Shown in pieces: positions 51,919-59,953 of a DNA stretch of 64,000 nucleotides. The stretch comes from CAIUGU01 sp965279735 (GTDB lineage Bacteria; Pseudomonadota; Gammaproteobacteria; Steroidobacterales; Steroidobacteraceae): the NCBI GenBank assembly GCA_965279735.1, contig OZ257260.1, positions 2,046,001 through 2,110,000 of the forward strand, written 5' to 3'. Every line of letters begins with the position of its first letter. Positions within the stretch are counted from its first letter, which is position 1. The position numbers and the translations under genes are program-made. The notes under the pieces were generated by a model. That model had not been told where the DNA came from and searched no databases. It worked only from the letters and a program-made list of their open reading frames with translations.

Positions 51919-53655
51919 TTATTTTCCTTCCGGTTTGGCTGCATCGGCACCGCGCAATTCCTGCATGCGTGTCCGGCCTCGCGTCAGCTCCCGTTCGCGA
52001 CTCTGCGTGGTGCGGGTGAGCAGGGCCTTCTCCACCTGCTTGGCCTCGAGCTCTGTTTGCAGCGACTTCACTCGCACTTCAAGCACGGCTTCCTCCGCAT
52101 CGAGCCGGACCCGCTTGAGCTTGCCAGCGACTTCCGCCACCTCTTCTGCAACGCGTTCGGCGCTTTCCTTCTCCCAGCGCAGCGTGCCCATCAAGACTTC
52201 GCCTCCCGCGGCATAGATGTCGGCAAGCGTCACCCCGGCATCGCTCAATATCAGCTCGCGCACCTGGTTGGAGTGCGCCGTGCCGCGGGACTTGATGATG
52301 GACAGGCCACGGTTGCGCTCCCCTGCCTGCACCAGGTAGCTCAGGTGAATCCACGTATCCGCCAGGGTGGATATCTGTAGCGGCGAACCGCCTTCCGCCT
52401 GGTTCGATATTTCATCCAGCAGGCTCGTACACACGAGCGTGGTACCGGCCGCCTTGGACCAGTCGATCAGTCGTTCGGCCACGCTGTGGGCCGTCAGCTC
52501 ATTGCCTGATTTCGAAAGCGCGGACACCGGGTCAATCACCACGCACCGTGCGCCGTGTTCCCGGGCGAGCGTCTTGATCCGCATCAGATATGTTTCCGCG
52601 CTGCCCGTGATCGTTCGCGCAGAGATCACTCGCAACCGGCCACTCTTCACATAGCGGTCGAGGCGGATGCCGACGGAAGCAAGATTGCGCACGACTTCGG
52701 TTCCATCGGAATCGAAGCTCACGAACAGCGTGCGTTCGCCGCGTCCACACGCAGCCTCGGCAAAAGCTCCGCTCAACGTCGTCTTGGCAGTCCCGGGCAC
52801 GCCGGTGATCACCACGCTGGCGCCGCGGTAGTATCCCCCGCCGAGCATGGTATCGAGCCGCTGGACGCCGCTCGATACGCGCTCCTGGATCACCTTCACA
52901 TCCACGCGTCCCAGTGTGCGTGCAACGGCAACCTCGAACCCGCCGTTGCCGATCAGGAACGGCGCCTCGTTTTCATCGAAGCCGGAGCCGCGATACTTCT
53001 GCACCCGCAGGTTCCGTTGCGATACACCGAGGACGACGCTGTGATTCAGGATGACAGCGCAGTCGACCATGAACTGCATGAAACCGAACGGCTGCTGACT
53101 GTTGATGGAACTGGTTTCATCACCGCCTGCCTTCGAGGTGATGATGCCCGTGAGAGAACGAGCGAGCAGCCATTCGTGAAGCCGGTACAGCTCGCGTCTT
53201 TTGGCGGCAAGGTCAGGCAGCAGCGCCAGCACGATATCGAGTGCATCGAACACGATGCGCTTGCCTTTCATCCGGTCGATCTGTGCGTCCAGTGCTGCCA
53301 GCATGCCGCCGAGATCGAAGCTCCCAGACTGGATCAGGTCTGGAGCCGGCTGCGCATCCATGAAGAACAGCTTCTTGCGCCTCAGTCCGGCAAGGTTCCA
53401 GCCGAAGCCCTCCGCATTCACTACAATCCGTTCCGCACTTTCCTCGAACGCGACAAAGATGCCCGGTTCACCATTGTCCTGGGCGCCGGATACCAGAAAC
53501 TGCAATGCAAAGATCGTTTTGCCGGAGCCGGGACCGCCGACGAGCAGAGTGGTGCGGCCGCGCGGCAAACCGCCGCCGGTGATTTCGTCCAGCCCGGCAA
53601 TCCCGGTTGGCGCCTTGGCAAGCCCTTTCATCGGCACCGAGGGCAGGGATTTCAT
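51919..53655 (-). CDS. kaiC: KaiC-family clock/ATPase protein
   Basis: About 578 residues with two RecA-like domains. CI: Walker A GGPGSGKT (residues 40-47) and the EE pair in VAFEESAER. CII: P-loop GVPGTAKT (about 284-292), with Ala for the usual Gly, and SFDSDG. The segment LQISTLADTW (about 426-435) keeps adjacent Ser and Thr at the place of the S431/T432 phosphorylation sites of cyanobacterial KaiC. A charged coiled-coil C-terminal extension (about 500-578) replaces the short KaiA-binding tail. ATG at 53655 is chosen; the frame is open further up without family support. Confidence 0.92.
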   Translation of the reverse strand: MKSLPSVPMKGLAKAPTGIAGLDEITGGGLPRGRTTLLVGGPGSGKTIFALQFLVSGAQDNGEPGIFVAFEESAERIVVNAEGFGWNLAGLRRKKLFFMDAQPAPDLIQSGSFDLGGMLAALDAQIDRMKGKRIVFDALDIVLALLPDLAAKRRELYRLHEWLLARSLTGIITSKAGGDETSSINSQQPFGFMQFMVDCAVILNHSVVLGVSQRNLRVQKYRGSGFDENEAPFLIGNGGFEVAVARTLGRVDVKVIQERVSSGVQRLDTMLGGGYYRGASVVITGVPGTAKTTLSGAFAEAACGRGERTLFVSFDSDGTEVVRNLASVGIRLDRYVKSGRLRVISARTITGSAETYLMRIKTLAREHGARCVVIDPVSALSKSGNELTAHSVAERLIDWSKAAGTTLVCTSLLDEISNQAEGGSPLQISTLADTWIHLSYLVQAGERNRGLSIIKSRGTAHSNQVRELILSDAGVTLADIYAAGGEVLMGTLRWEKESAERVAEEVAEVAGKLKRVRLDAEEAVLEVRVKSLQTELEAKQVEKALLTRTTQSRERELTRGRTRMQELRGADAAKPEGK

Positions 53656-53671
53656 GTGGATTCCCGCGAGG

Positions 53672-53699
53672 AAAAAGCCGCTGCCAGCGCTGGGGCAGC
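53672..53699 (-). terminator. terminator-like hairpin just before kaiC
   Basis: Minus strand GCTGCC and GGCAGC pair across an 8-base loop, then GGC and TTTTT. It may end the lnt transcript, but it lies only 16 bases before the kaiC ATG, so it would also sit in the leader of any kaiC message starting in the 177-base lnt-kaiC space and could act as an attenuator. Confidence 0.45.
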
Positions 53700-53832
53700 C
53701 GGGAACTGGCGTGCCGCAGGCACGCAGGGCTGCATGGTGAATGCCCTGCGACGGAATCTCCGTGCGCCAGCGTACGGAGCGGGAAATTCGTTTTCTGGAC
53801 GACGGCTGGAGCAGCCGCAGCTGCAACGACCC

Positions 53833-55341
53833 CTACCCGCGACGTCGGCGAACGCGCACGTGGCTTCCAGCTCCTGCTGCGATCAGCAACAGGGACACCA
53901 CTATCGCCGGCCAGTTGCCTGCGCGGGCATAGGGTGTCAGTCCGGTGCGGGGCTGCACCGTGCCGGTAAGGACAGCGGGTTTGAACTGCGGAATCGTGCT
54001 CATGACTTTGCCGTCGGCACCGATGAGCGCCGTGATCCCGTCATTCGCACCCCGCAACAATGGCCTGCCCGCTTCGAGGGCGCGCATGCGGCTGATCTCG
54101 AGATGCTGGTGCGGAGCAGTCGAGTCGCCAAACCACGCATCGTTCGTCACGTTGATCAGCAGTGTCGCCTCCTGGAGGACATCGAGCTGCTTTGATCCAT
54201 ACGCGTCTTCGTAACAGATGGTGGCACCGAGCGCCTGGCCGGCGACGTGCAGCGCAGGCTGGCCGTCTTCACCCGCGGAAATATCCGAGTTCGGCAGACT
54301 CATGAGCCGCATCCACTGGCGCACGAATGACGGCACAGGAAAGAACTCCCCGAAGGGAACCAGACGGCGTTTGTCGTACCACTCCGCATCCTCGTCCAGA
54401 GCGAGGATCCCGTTGTAGACCTTCAGCGAGTCCGGGTCCTGATGCAGCAATCCCATTACGACTGAAGAGCCCGATGCCTGCGCATCCCGCCACAGTGCCT
54501 TCAGATAGTCCGCCAGCGCGTGGGCGATATCGGGCAAGGCGGCTTCCGGCCAGAGAATGATCTGCGCCCCGAAGTGCGGCTCCGTCAGGTTGCGGTAGAG
54601 CGCAAGCGTCTGATCGCGTTGCGCGATGCTCCACTTCATTTCCTGCGGAACGGCGCCTTGCACGATGGCCACACTGACGGGGTTTCCAGAAGGCACTGTC
54701 CATTCATGGCGGTTCAGCGCGAAGCCTGCTGCCCACGGCACGAGGGCCGCGACCAATACTCCAATACGCGCCTTGCCTCGCATCAGCACTGCAGCGACGA
54801 TCGCGCCTGCAGTCAGCATCACCAGAAGACTGACGCCGTAAACCCCGATGACCGGTGCAAAGCCCGCCAATGGCGTATCGAGCTGCGTGTAGCCGACGGC
54901 AAGCCACGGAAAACCGCTGAGAAACCAGCCCCGGAACCATTCCACCAGCACCCAGCCACCGGGAAGTACGGCAAGCCACCTGACCATTCCCGATGATGGC
55001 AGCCAGCGCGCCTGGACATACCCGAACAGCGCGGTGTAGCCGCCCATGATGGAGATCATTCCCGCCATCAGGAACAGTGCGACCCAGATCGGCGCATTCC
55101 CGATGATATGAACGCTGTGATAGATCCAGTACGTTCCTGCGAGGAAGGTCCCGACAGTAAACCAGAAGCCTGTTCTGGCAGCCTGTCTTGGCGAAGCACC
55201 CTGCCACATGAGCAACAGCAACGCTGGACAGAGCACCGCCAGCGGCCAGAGGTTGAAAGGCGCGAACGCAAGCGCAAGGGCGGCACCCGCCAGGAAGGCT
55301 ATCAAGGCTGGAAAACGCTGGAGAAGGAAATTCGTTGGCAT
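53833..55341 (-). CDS. lnt: apolipoprotein N-acyltransferase Lnt
   Basis: Final enzyme of lipoprotein maturation in the inner membrane. 502 residues with several N-terminal membrane helices and a C-terminal nitrilase domain. The catalytic triad is visible: Glu in ILWPEAALPDIA, Lys in WYDKRRLVPFGEFFP, Cys in GATICYEDAYG. ATG at 55341 fits the family N-terminus; a GTG at 55413 is in frame but unsupported. Follows corC, the usual order. Confidence 0.95.
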   Translation of the reverse strand: MPTNFLLQRFPALIAFLAGAALALAFAPFNLWPLAVLCPALLLLMWQGASPRQAARTGFWFTVGTFLAGTYWIYHSVHIIGNAPIWVALFLMAGMISIMGGYTALFGYVQARWLPSSGMVRWLAVLPGGWVLVEWFRGWFLSGFPWLAVGYTQLDTPLAGFAPVIGVYGVSLLVMLTAGAIVAAVLMRGKARIGVLVAALVPWAAGFALNRHEWTVPSGNPVSVAIVQGAVPQEMKWSIAQRDQTLALYRNLTEPHFGAQIILWPEAALPDIAHALADYLKALWRDAQASGSSVVMGLLHQDPDSLKVYNGILALDEDAEWYDKRRLVPFGEFFPVPSFVRQWMRLMSLPNSDISAGEDGQPALHVAGQALGATICYEDAYGSKQLDVLQEATLLINVTNDAWFGDSTAPHQHLEISRMRALEAGRPLLRGANDGITALIGADGKVMSTIPQFKPAVLTGTVQPRTGLTPYARAGNWPAIVVSLLLIAAGAGSHVRVRRRRG

Positions 55342-55431
55342 GAAACCGGGGAAATGAGGCGGGTGGAAATGAATGTATGACAATGACGTGGAACGCGGCT
55401 TCGCGCAGTTCACCGATCGTCAGTCAATTTT

Positions 55432-56289
55432 TCAGTTCTCGTCGGGCGGCTTGATGTCCCGGGGCGACACCACACGCAACATGTCGAGGCGGCGCCGGTC
55501 TGCCCTCAGCACCTTGAACTCCAGTTCGCCGAACGTGAAAGACTCACCCCGACGCGGCAGGCGCCCGAGATCGTGCGTGACCAGTCCGCCGATGGTGTCG
55601 AACTCGTCGTCGCTGAAACCGGTGCGGAAATAACGATTGAAGTCCTCGATGGGAGTCTGCGCCTTCACCGTGAACTGCCGCTCGCCTTCCTTGCGGATCT
55701 CCAGATCGTCATCGACATCGTATTCGTCACCGATGTCGCCCACGATCTGCTCCAGCACATCCTCGATGGTCACGAGACCAGCCACACCGCCATATTCGTC
55801 GACCACGATGGCGATATGGTTGTGGCTGACACGGAATTCCTTGAGCAGGACATTCAGGCGTTTGCTTTCCGGAATAAACACCGCGGGCCGCAGACATTCC
55901 TTGATATCGAAATCCTTCTGGCCGTCTTCGGTGAAATAGCGCAGCAGGTCTTTCGCCAGCAGGATGCCGGCAACCTGATCACGGTCATCGCCAATCACCG
56001 GAAAACGCGAATGTCCTGATTCAATCACCACGGGCAGGATTTCTTCCGGCACGTCGCTGCGATTCACCACCACCATCTGCGAGCGGGGGACCATGATGTC
56101 CCGCACCTGGAGCTCAGCCACTTCAAGCACGCCCTGGAGCATTTCCAGCGCCTCGTCATCGATGAGGCCGCGTTCGTGGGCATCCGTCAGGACCTCCAGA
56201 AGCTGGTCGAGATCGCGCGGCTCCCCGCTGAAGGAATCGGTGATCCGTCGCAGCCAGCGTCCTGTGGCTCCAGAGTCCTGATCGCTCAT
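55432..56289 (-). CDS. corC: CorC/HlyC-type CBS-domain protein (YbeX)
   Basis: 285 residues without membrane segments: an N-terminal helical region, a CBS pair (about 65-185, VRDIMVPRSQMVVVNRSDV...FPVIGDDRDQVAGILLAKDLL) and a C-terminal transporter-associated CorC_HlyC domain (about 205-280). Linked to magnesium/cobalt resistance and ribosome maturation in other bacteria. Its ATG overlaps the ybeY stop (ATGA). Confidence 0.93.
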   Translation of the reverse strand: MSDQDSGATGRWLRRITDSFSGEPRDLDQLLEVLTDAHERGLIDDEALEMLQGVLEVAELQVRDIMVPRSQMVVVNRSDVPEEILPVVIESGHSRFPVIGDDRDQVAGILLAKDLLRYFTEDGQKDFDIKECLRPAVFIPESKRLNVLLKEFRVSHNHIAIVVDEYGGVAGLVTIEDVLEQIVGDIGDEYDVDDDLEIRKEGERQFTVKAQTPIEDFNRYFRTGFSDDEFDTIGGLVTHDLGRLPRRGESFTFGELEFKVLRADRRRLDMLRVVSPRDIKPPDEN

Positions 56290-56843
56290 CGCGGTACTGC
56301 GTCCTTGGCAAAATAGGGGTCCGGGAATCCGAGCCCGGCGAGTAACCGGACTTCCAGGCGCTCCATGACTGTGGCGTCCCGATCGACCTCATGATCGTAA
56401 CCGAGCAGATGCAGCGTGCCATGGACAACCATGTGCGCCCAATGGGCGTCGGCCGCTTTCGACTGTTCTTTTGCTTCACGCCTGATCACAGGTGCACAGA
56501 TCACGATGTCGCCGAGAGGTGCCGATGCATCGACAGCAGCCGCGAGCGCATCTTCCAGTGGGAACGACAGCACGTTGGTCGGCTTGTCCTTGCTGCGCCA
56601 CTGGCGATTGAGATGGCGGCCCTCCGCAACGCCCACGATGCGCAGCGTGAGGCTTCTGGGCTGGCTGCCGGCATGCGCTGCCGAAGCCAGAAGCGCCTGT
56701 TCTGCCCACGCACGCAACCTGCGAGGATGCGGAATACCCCGGCGCGAAATCGCGAACTGCACTTCGATAGTGGGAGCGAGTCGGGTTGCGCGCCGCTGTG
56801 GACGCCTGGAAACCGGCAGCGAGCTGGAGAGAGCAGTACTCAC
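56286..56843 (-). CDS. ybeY: endoribonuclease YbeY
   Basis: Metal-dependent RNase for 16S rRNA 3' maturation and ribosome quality control. The zinc-binding motif HGTLHLLGYDH and the segment KPTNVLSFPLED are diagnostic. No ATG fits: the frame runs up into phoH. GTG at 56843 (about 185 residues) is the most plausible start after the phoH stop; GTG at 56762 would begin right at the conserved core. The start is the least certain part of this call. Confidence 0.9.
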   Translation of the reverse strand: MSTALSSSLPVSRRPQRRATRLAPTIEVQFAISRRGIPHPRRLRAWAEQALLASAAHAGSQPRSLTLRIVGVAEGRHLNRQWRSKDKPTNVLSFPLEDALAAAVDASAPLGDIVICAPVIRREAKEQSKAADAHWAHMVVHGTLHLLGYDHEVDRDATVMERLEVRLLAGLGFPDPYFAKDAVPR

Positions 56844-56886
56844 GCGGGATGCAGAACCCGGGCGACAAGGTGGCCCGCCGAGCCGA

Positions 56887-57870
56887 TCATGTCGAGCCTC
56901 CTGATTCCGCCGTATTGCGCTCGTAAGCCTCGACGATCCGCTGCACGAGAGGATGACGCACCACATCCTTCGAATTGAAGAACGTGAACTCCACCCCTTT
57001 GACGCCCTGCAGGATTTCGATGACATGCTTGAGACCCGAGACCTGCTGCCGCGGCAGGTCGGTCTGCGTAATGTCGCCAGTGACGACCGCACGCGACCCA
57101 TAACCCATGCGCGTCAGGAACATCTTCATCTGCTCGATGGAGGTGTTCTGTGCTTCGTCGAGAATGATGAACGAATCGTTGAGCGACCGGCCGCGCATGA
57201 ACGCGAGCGGCGCGACTTCGATGACGTTGCGTTCGATCGCACGCGTCACGCGGTCGAAGCCCATCATGTCGTACAGGGCGTCATACATGGGCCGCAGGTA
57301 AGGATCGACCTTCTGCGCCATGTCACCGGGGAGAAAACCCAGGCGTTCACCCGCTTCCACCGCGGGTCGCACGAGAACAATCCGTCGCACACGATCCGTC
57401 TGCAACGCCGCCACTGCGGACGCAACTGCGAGATACGTTTTACCCGTGCCTGCAGGACCGATACCGAAAGTCAGGTCGTTGTTTCGGATCGCCTCGAGGT
57501 ACTTGCGCTGGTTCGGACCCCGGCCGCGAATACCACCGCGCTGGGTGTGGATGATGGAATCATCTGTCGGCGCCGGAATGGACACGGGGTCCTCGCCCAG
57601 CCCCGACTCCTGCAGCGAGAGATGCACGCGGTCTGGAGAAACCGCCTCGGACGCAGACAGCTCGAACAGCTCCCGCAGCACCCGTTCCGCTGCTGCCGTC
57701 CCGCGCTCGTCGCCACTGATCTGTACCCGGCCACCGCGACGACGGATGTCGACACCCAGGCGCGTGGCAACCTGGCGCAGGTTCTCATCCATGGGTCCGA
57801 CGAGGTTCGCGAGGCGCACGTTGTCGGCCGGCTCGAAAATCACTTCCTGCGTGATCCCGGCGGCGCTCAA
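56887..57870 (-). CDS. phoH: PhoH-like ATPase
   Basis: 327 residues. A KH-like N-terminal part (about 20-75, VDIRRRGGRVQISGD) precedes the P-loop domain with GPAGTGKTYLAVA and Walker B FIILDEAQNTS. The start is TTG at 57870, overlapping the miaB stop (TTGA), with GGGAG 8 bases upstream; the N-terminus (FEPADNVRLANLVGPMDENLRQVATRLGV) matches relatives. Function is thought to lie in RNA metabolism. Confidence 0.93.
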   Translation of the reverse strand: MSAAGITQEVIFEPADNVRLANLVGPMDENLRQVATRLGVDIRRRGGRVQISGDERGTAAAERVLRELFELSASEAVSPDRVHLSLQESGLGEDPVSIPAPTDDSIIHTQRGGIRGRGPNQRKYLEAIRNNDLTFGIGPAGTGKTYLAVASAVAALQTDRVRRIVLVRPAVEAGERLGFLPGDMAQKVDPYLRPMYDALYDMMGFDRVTRAIERNVIEVAPLAFMRGRSLNDSFIILDEAQNTSIEQMKMFLTRMGYGSRAVVTGDITQTDLPRQQVSGLKHVIEILQGVKGVEFTFFNSKDVVRHPLVQRIVEAYERNTAESGGST

Positions 57871-59210
57871 GAGGCAACTCCCATGCGTTGTTCCGCGACC
57901 AGCCTGCCGCGAAGGGAATTCGGTCGCGCTTCCGTAATCACGACCTCCGCGAACTGGTTGATGAGCGTCGCTGGTCCCTGGAAATTGACCCAGCGCATGT
58001 TCTCGGTACGACCAGCCAGCTCCCGGGGATCTTTCTTCGCGTGCCGCTCGACGAGCACGCGCTGTACGGAACCCACCATGCCCTGACTGATGGCCAGTGA
58101 TTGCGCGTTCAAGCGAGCCTGCAGCAGCTCGAGACGCTGATGCTTCTCCGCTTCGGTTACATCGTCCGGAAATGCCGCGGCCGGCGTTCCAGGCCTGCGG
58201 CTGTAGATGAAGCTGAAGGACTGGTCGAAGCCGACATCGGCAATCAGGTTCATCGTCGCCTCGAAATCGCGATCCGTTTCACCCGGGAAACCGACGATGA
58301 AGTCGGAAGAGATACTGATGCCGGGGCGAACTGCCTTGAGGCGGCGGATCTTCTGCTTGTACTCGAGCGCTGTGTACCCGCGCTTCATCAGCGCAAGAAT
58401 GCGATCCGATCCGCTCTGCACGGGCAGGTGGAGATAGTTGGCGAGCTGCGGCACATCGCGATACGCCTCGATGAGCGCGTCGGTGAACTCCACCGGATGG
58501 GAGGTCGTGAAACGGATCCGCTCGATGCCATCCATATCCGCCACCGCGTAGATCAGCGTGGCCAGATCGCACTCGGTCCCGTCCATCGCGCCGGCATAGG
58601 CATTGACGTTCTGGCCCAGCAGGTTGATCTCGCTCACACCCTGGGTCGCGAGGCTGCGCACTTCGGCAAGGACCTGTTCAAACGGCCTGCTGACTTCAGG
58701 ACCCCGCGTGTAGGGCACCACGCAGAAAGTGCAGTACTTGCTGCAGCCTTCCATGATGGAAACGAACGCAGAGGCCCCTTCTGCGCGCGGTGCCGGCAAG
58801 TGATCGAACTTTTCGATCTCCGGGAAACTGATGTCCACCACCGAACGGCTGTGCTTCGCGAGTTCCGCGATCATCTCCGGCAAGCGGTGCAACGTCTGCG
58901 GTCCGAATACCAGATCAACGTAGGGAGCGCGTGCAGTGATGCCCTCGCCTTCCTGGCTGGCAACACATCCGCCGACACCGATGATGATCTCCGGACGCAG
59001 CTCCTTGAACTCGCGCCACCGCCCAAGGTGGGAGAACACTTTCTCCTGGGCCTTCTCGCGGACGGAGCAGGTATTGAGCAACAGCAGATCCGCTTGCGCG
59101 GGATCATCGGTCAGCTCGTAGCCATTGGATGCGTGCAGCACGTCCGCCATGCGGGCGGAGTCGTACTCGTTCATCTGGCAACCAAAGGTCTGGATAAAAA
59201 GACGAGGCAT
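57867..59210 (-). CDS. miaB: tRNA methylthiotransferase MiaB
   Basis: Radical-SAM enzyme that converts i6A37 to ms2i6A37 in tRNA. 447 residues: N-terminal UPF0004 domain with three cysteines (TFGCQMNEYDS, LNTCSVRE, VGGCVASQ), radical-SAM CxxxCxxC in GCSKYCTFCVVPYTRG, and a C-terminal TRAM domain (about 375-437). First gene of the miaB-phoH-ybeY-corC-lnt run. Confidence 0.96.
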   Translation of the reverse strand: MPRLFIQTFGCQMNEYDSARMADVLHASNGYELTDDPAQADLLLLNTCSVREKAQEKVFSHLGRWREFKELRPEIIIGVGGCVASQEGEGITARAPYVDLVFGPQTLHRLPEMIAELAKHSRSVVDISFPEIEKFDHLPAPRAEGASAFVSIMEGCSKYCTFCVVPYTRGPEVSRPFEQVLAEVRSLATQGVSEINLLGQNVNAYAGAMDGTECDLATLIYAVADMDGIERIRFTTSHPVEFTDALIEAYRDVPQLANYLHLPVQSGSDRILALMKRGYTALEYKQKIRRLKAVRPGISISSDFIVGFPGETDRDFEATMNLIADVGFDQSFSFIYSRRPGTPAAAFPDDVTEAEKHQRLELLQARLNAQSLAISQGMVGSVQRVLVERHAKKDPRELAGRTENMRWVNFQGPATLINQFAEVVITEARPNSLRGRLVAEQRMGVAS

Positions 59211-59246
59211 GGGACGCAAGAATAAGCGGGCTGGCAGACGCGCGGA

Positions 59247-59275
59247 AAGATAAGCCGCGAAGTCTATTATTTCAA
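59247..59275 (-). promoter_or_regulatory. sigma-70 promoter of miaB
   Basis: Minus strand -35 TTGAAA, 17 bases, -10 TATCTT, in the 120-base space between ssb and miaB. The start would lie near 59240, about 30 bases before the miaB ATG. Confidence 0.6.
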
Positions 59276-59330
59276 AGACTTACAAGGCATTACTTGCCAC
59301 TGTGTTTGACTTAGCCCGCTAAGCGCTCCA

Positions 59331-59807
59331 TTAGAAAGGGATATCGTCGTCGAATTCGCCGGAGTCGCTCGCCGGCATCGGCGCGCGTTCTTCAGTTTTC
59401 GCAGCGCCGGCAGGCCGGGCTTCGCCGCCGCCATACTGCCCACCCGATGCCGGCCCGCCACCGCCACCGCTGCGGCCTCCCAGCATCTGCATGTCACGCG
59501 CAACGATCTCGGTGGTGTACCGGTCGCCGCCTTGCTTGTCCTGCCACTTGCGCGTCCTCAGGCTGCCCTCGATGTACACCTGCGAGCCCTTGCGCAGGTA
59601 TTCCGCCGAGATCTCGGCCAGCTTGTCGAACAGCACGATGCTGTGCCACTCCGTACGCTCCTGCTTGTCGCCGGACTGCTTGTCGGTCCAGTTTTCGCTG
59701 GTCGCGATCCGGATATTGGTCACCGGCTTGCCGCTCGGCATGTAGCGGGTCTCGGGATCCGCTCCAAGATTGCCCACCAGGATCACCTTGTTGATGCCGC
59801 GCGCCAT
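59331..59807 (-). CDS. ssb: single-stranded DNA-binding protein
   Basis: 158 residues. OB-fold (about 1-110) beginning MARGINKVILVGNLGADPETRYMPSGKPVTNIRIATSE, a Gly-rich linker, and the canonical acidic tip DDDIPF that recruits repair and replication proteins. ATG at 59807 is the family start. Divergent from uvrA. Confidence 0.96.
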   Translation of the reverse strand: MARGINKVILVGNLGADPETRYMPSGKPVTNIRIATSENWTDKQSGDKQERTEWHSIVLFDKLAEISAEYLRKGSQVYIEGSLRTRKWQDKQGGDRYTTEIVARDMQMLGGRSGGGGGPASGGQYGGGEARPAGAAKTEERAPMPASDSGEFDDDIPF

Positions 59808-59953
59808 GGTCGCTCCGTTGCAGTCGTTGAGGCCCGAAAAAACGGCGTTCATTGTAAGCCGGAGACGGCAGGAAAGGGGATTTTGCATGGGGCTTGACAC
59901 CCCCCGTATATTAGAAAGCTTCAATCAATTCCCTCAGATTCCGCCCGAGTCCA
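59808..59953. promoter_or_regulatory. ssb-uvrA divergent promoter region
   Basis: 146 bases. A -10-like TAATAT faces ssb (minus strand, 59908-59913) with a poor -35 (TGAGGG, 59931-59936). TTGACA faces uvrA at 59894-59899 but lacks a good -10 at 16-18 bases. No CTGT-N8-ACAG LexA site was found, although this intergenic region carries an SOS box in E. coli. Confidence 0.4.
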
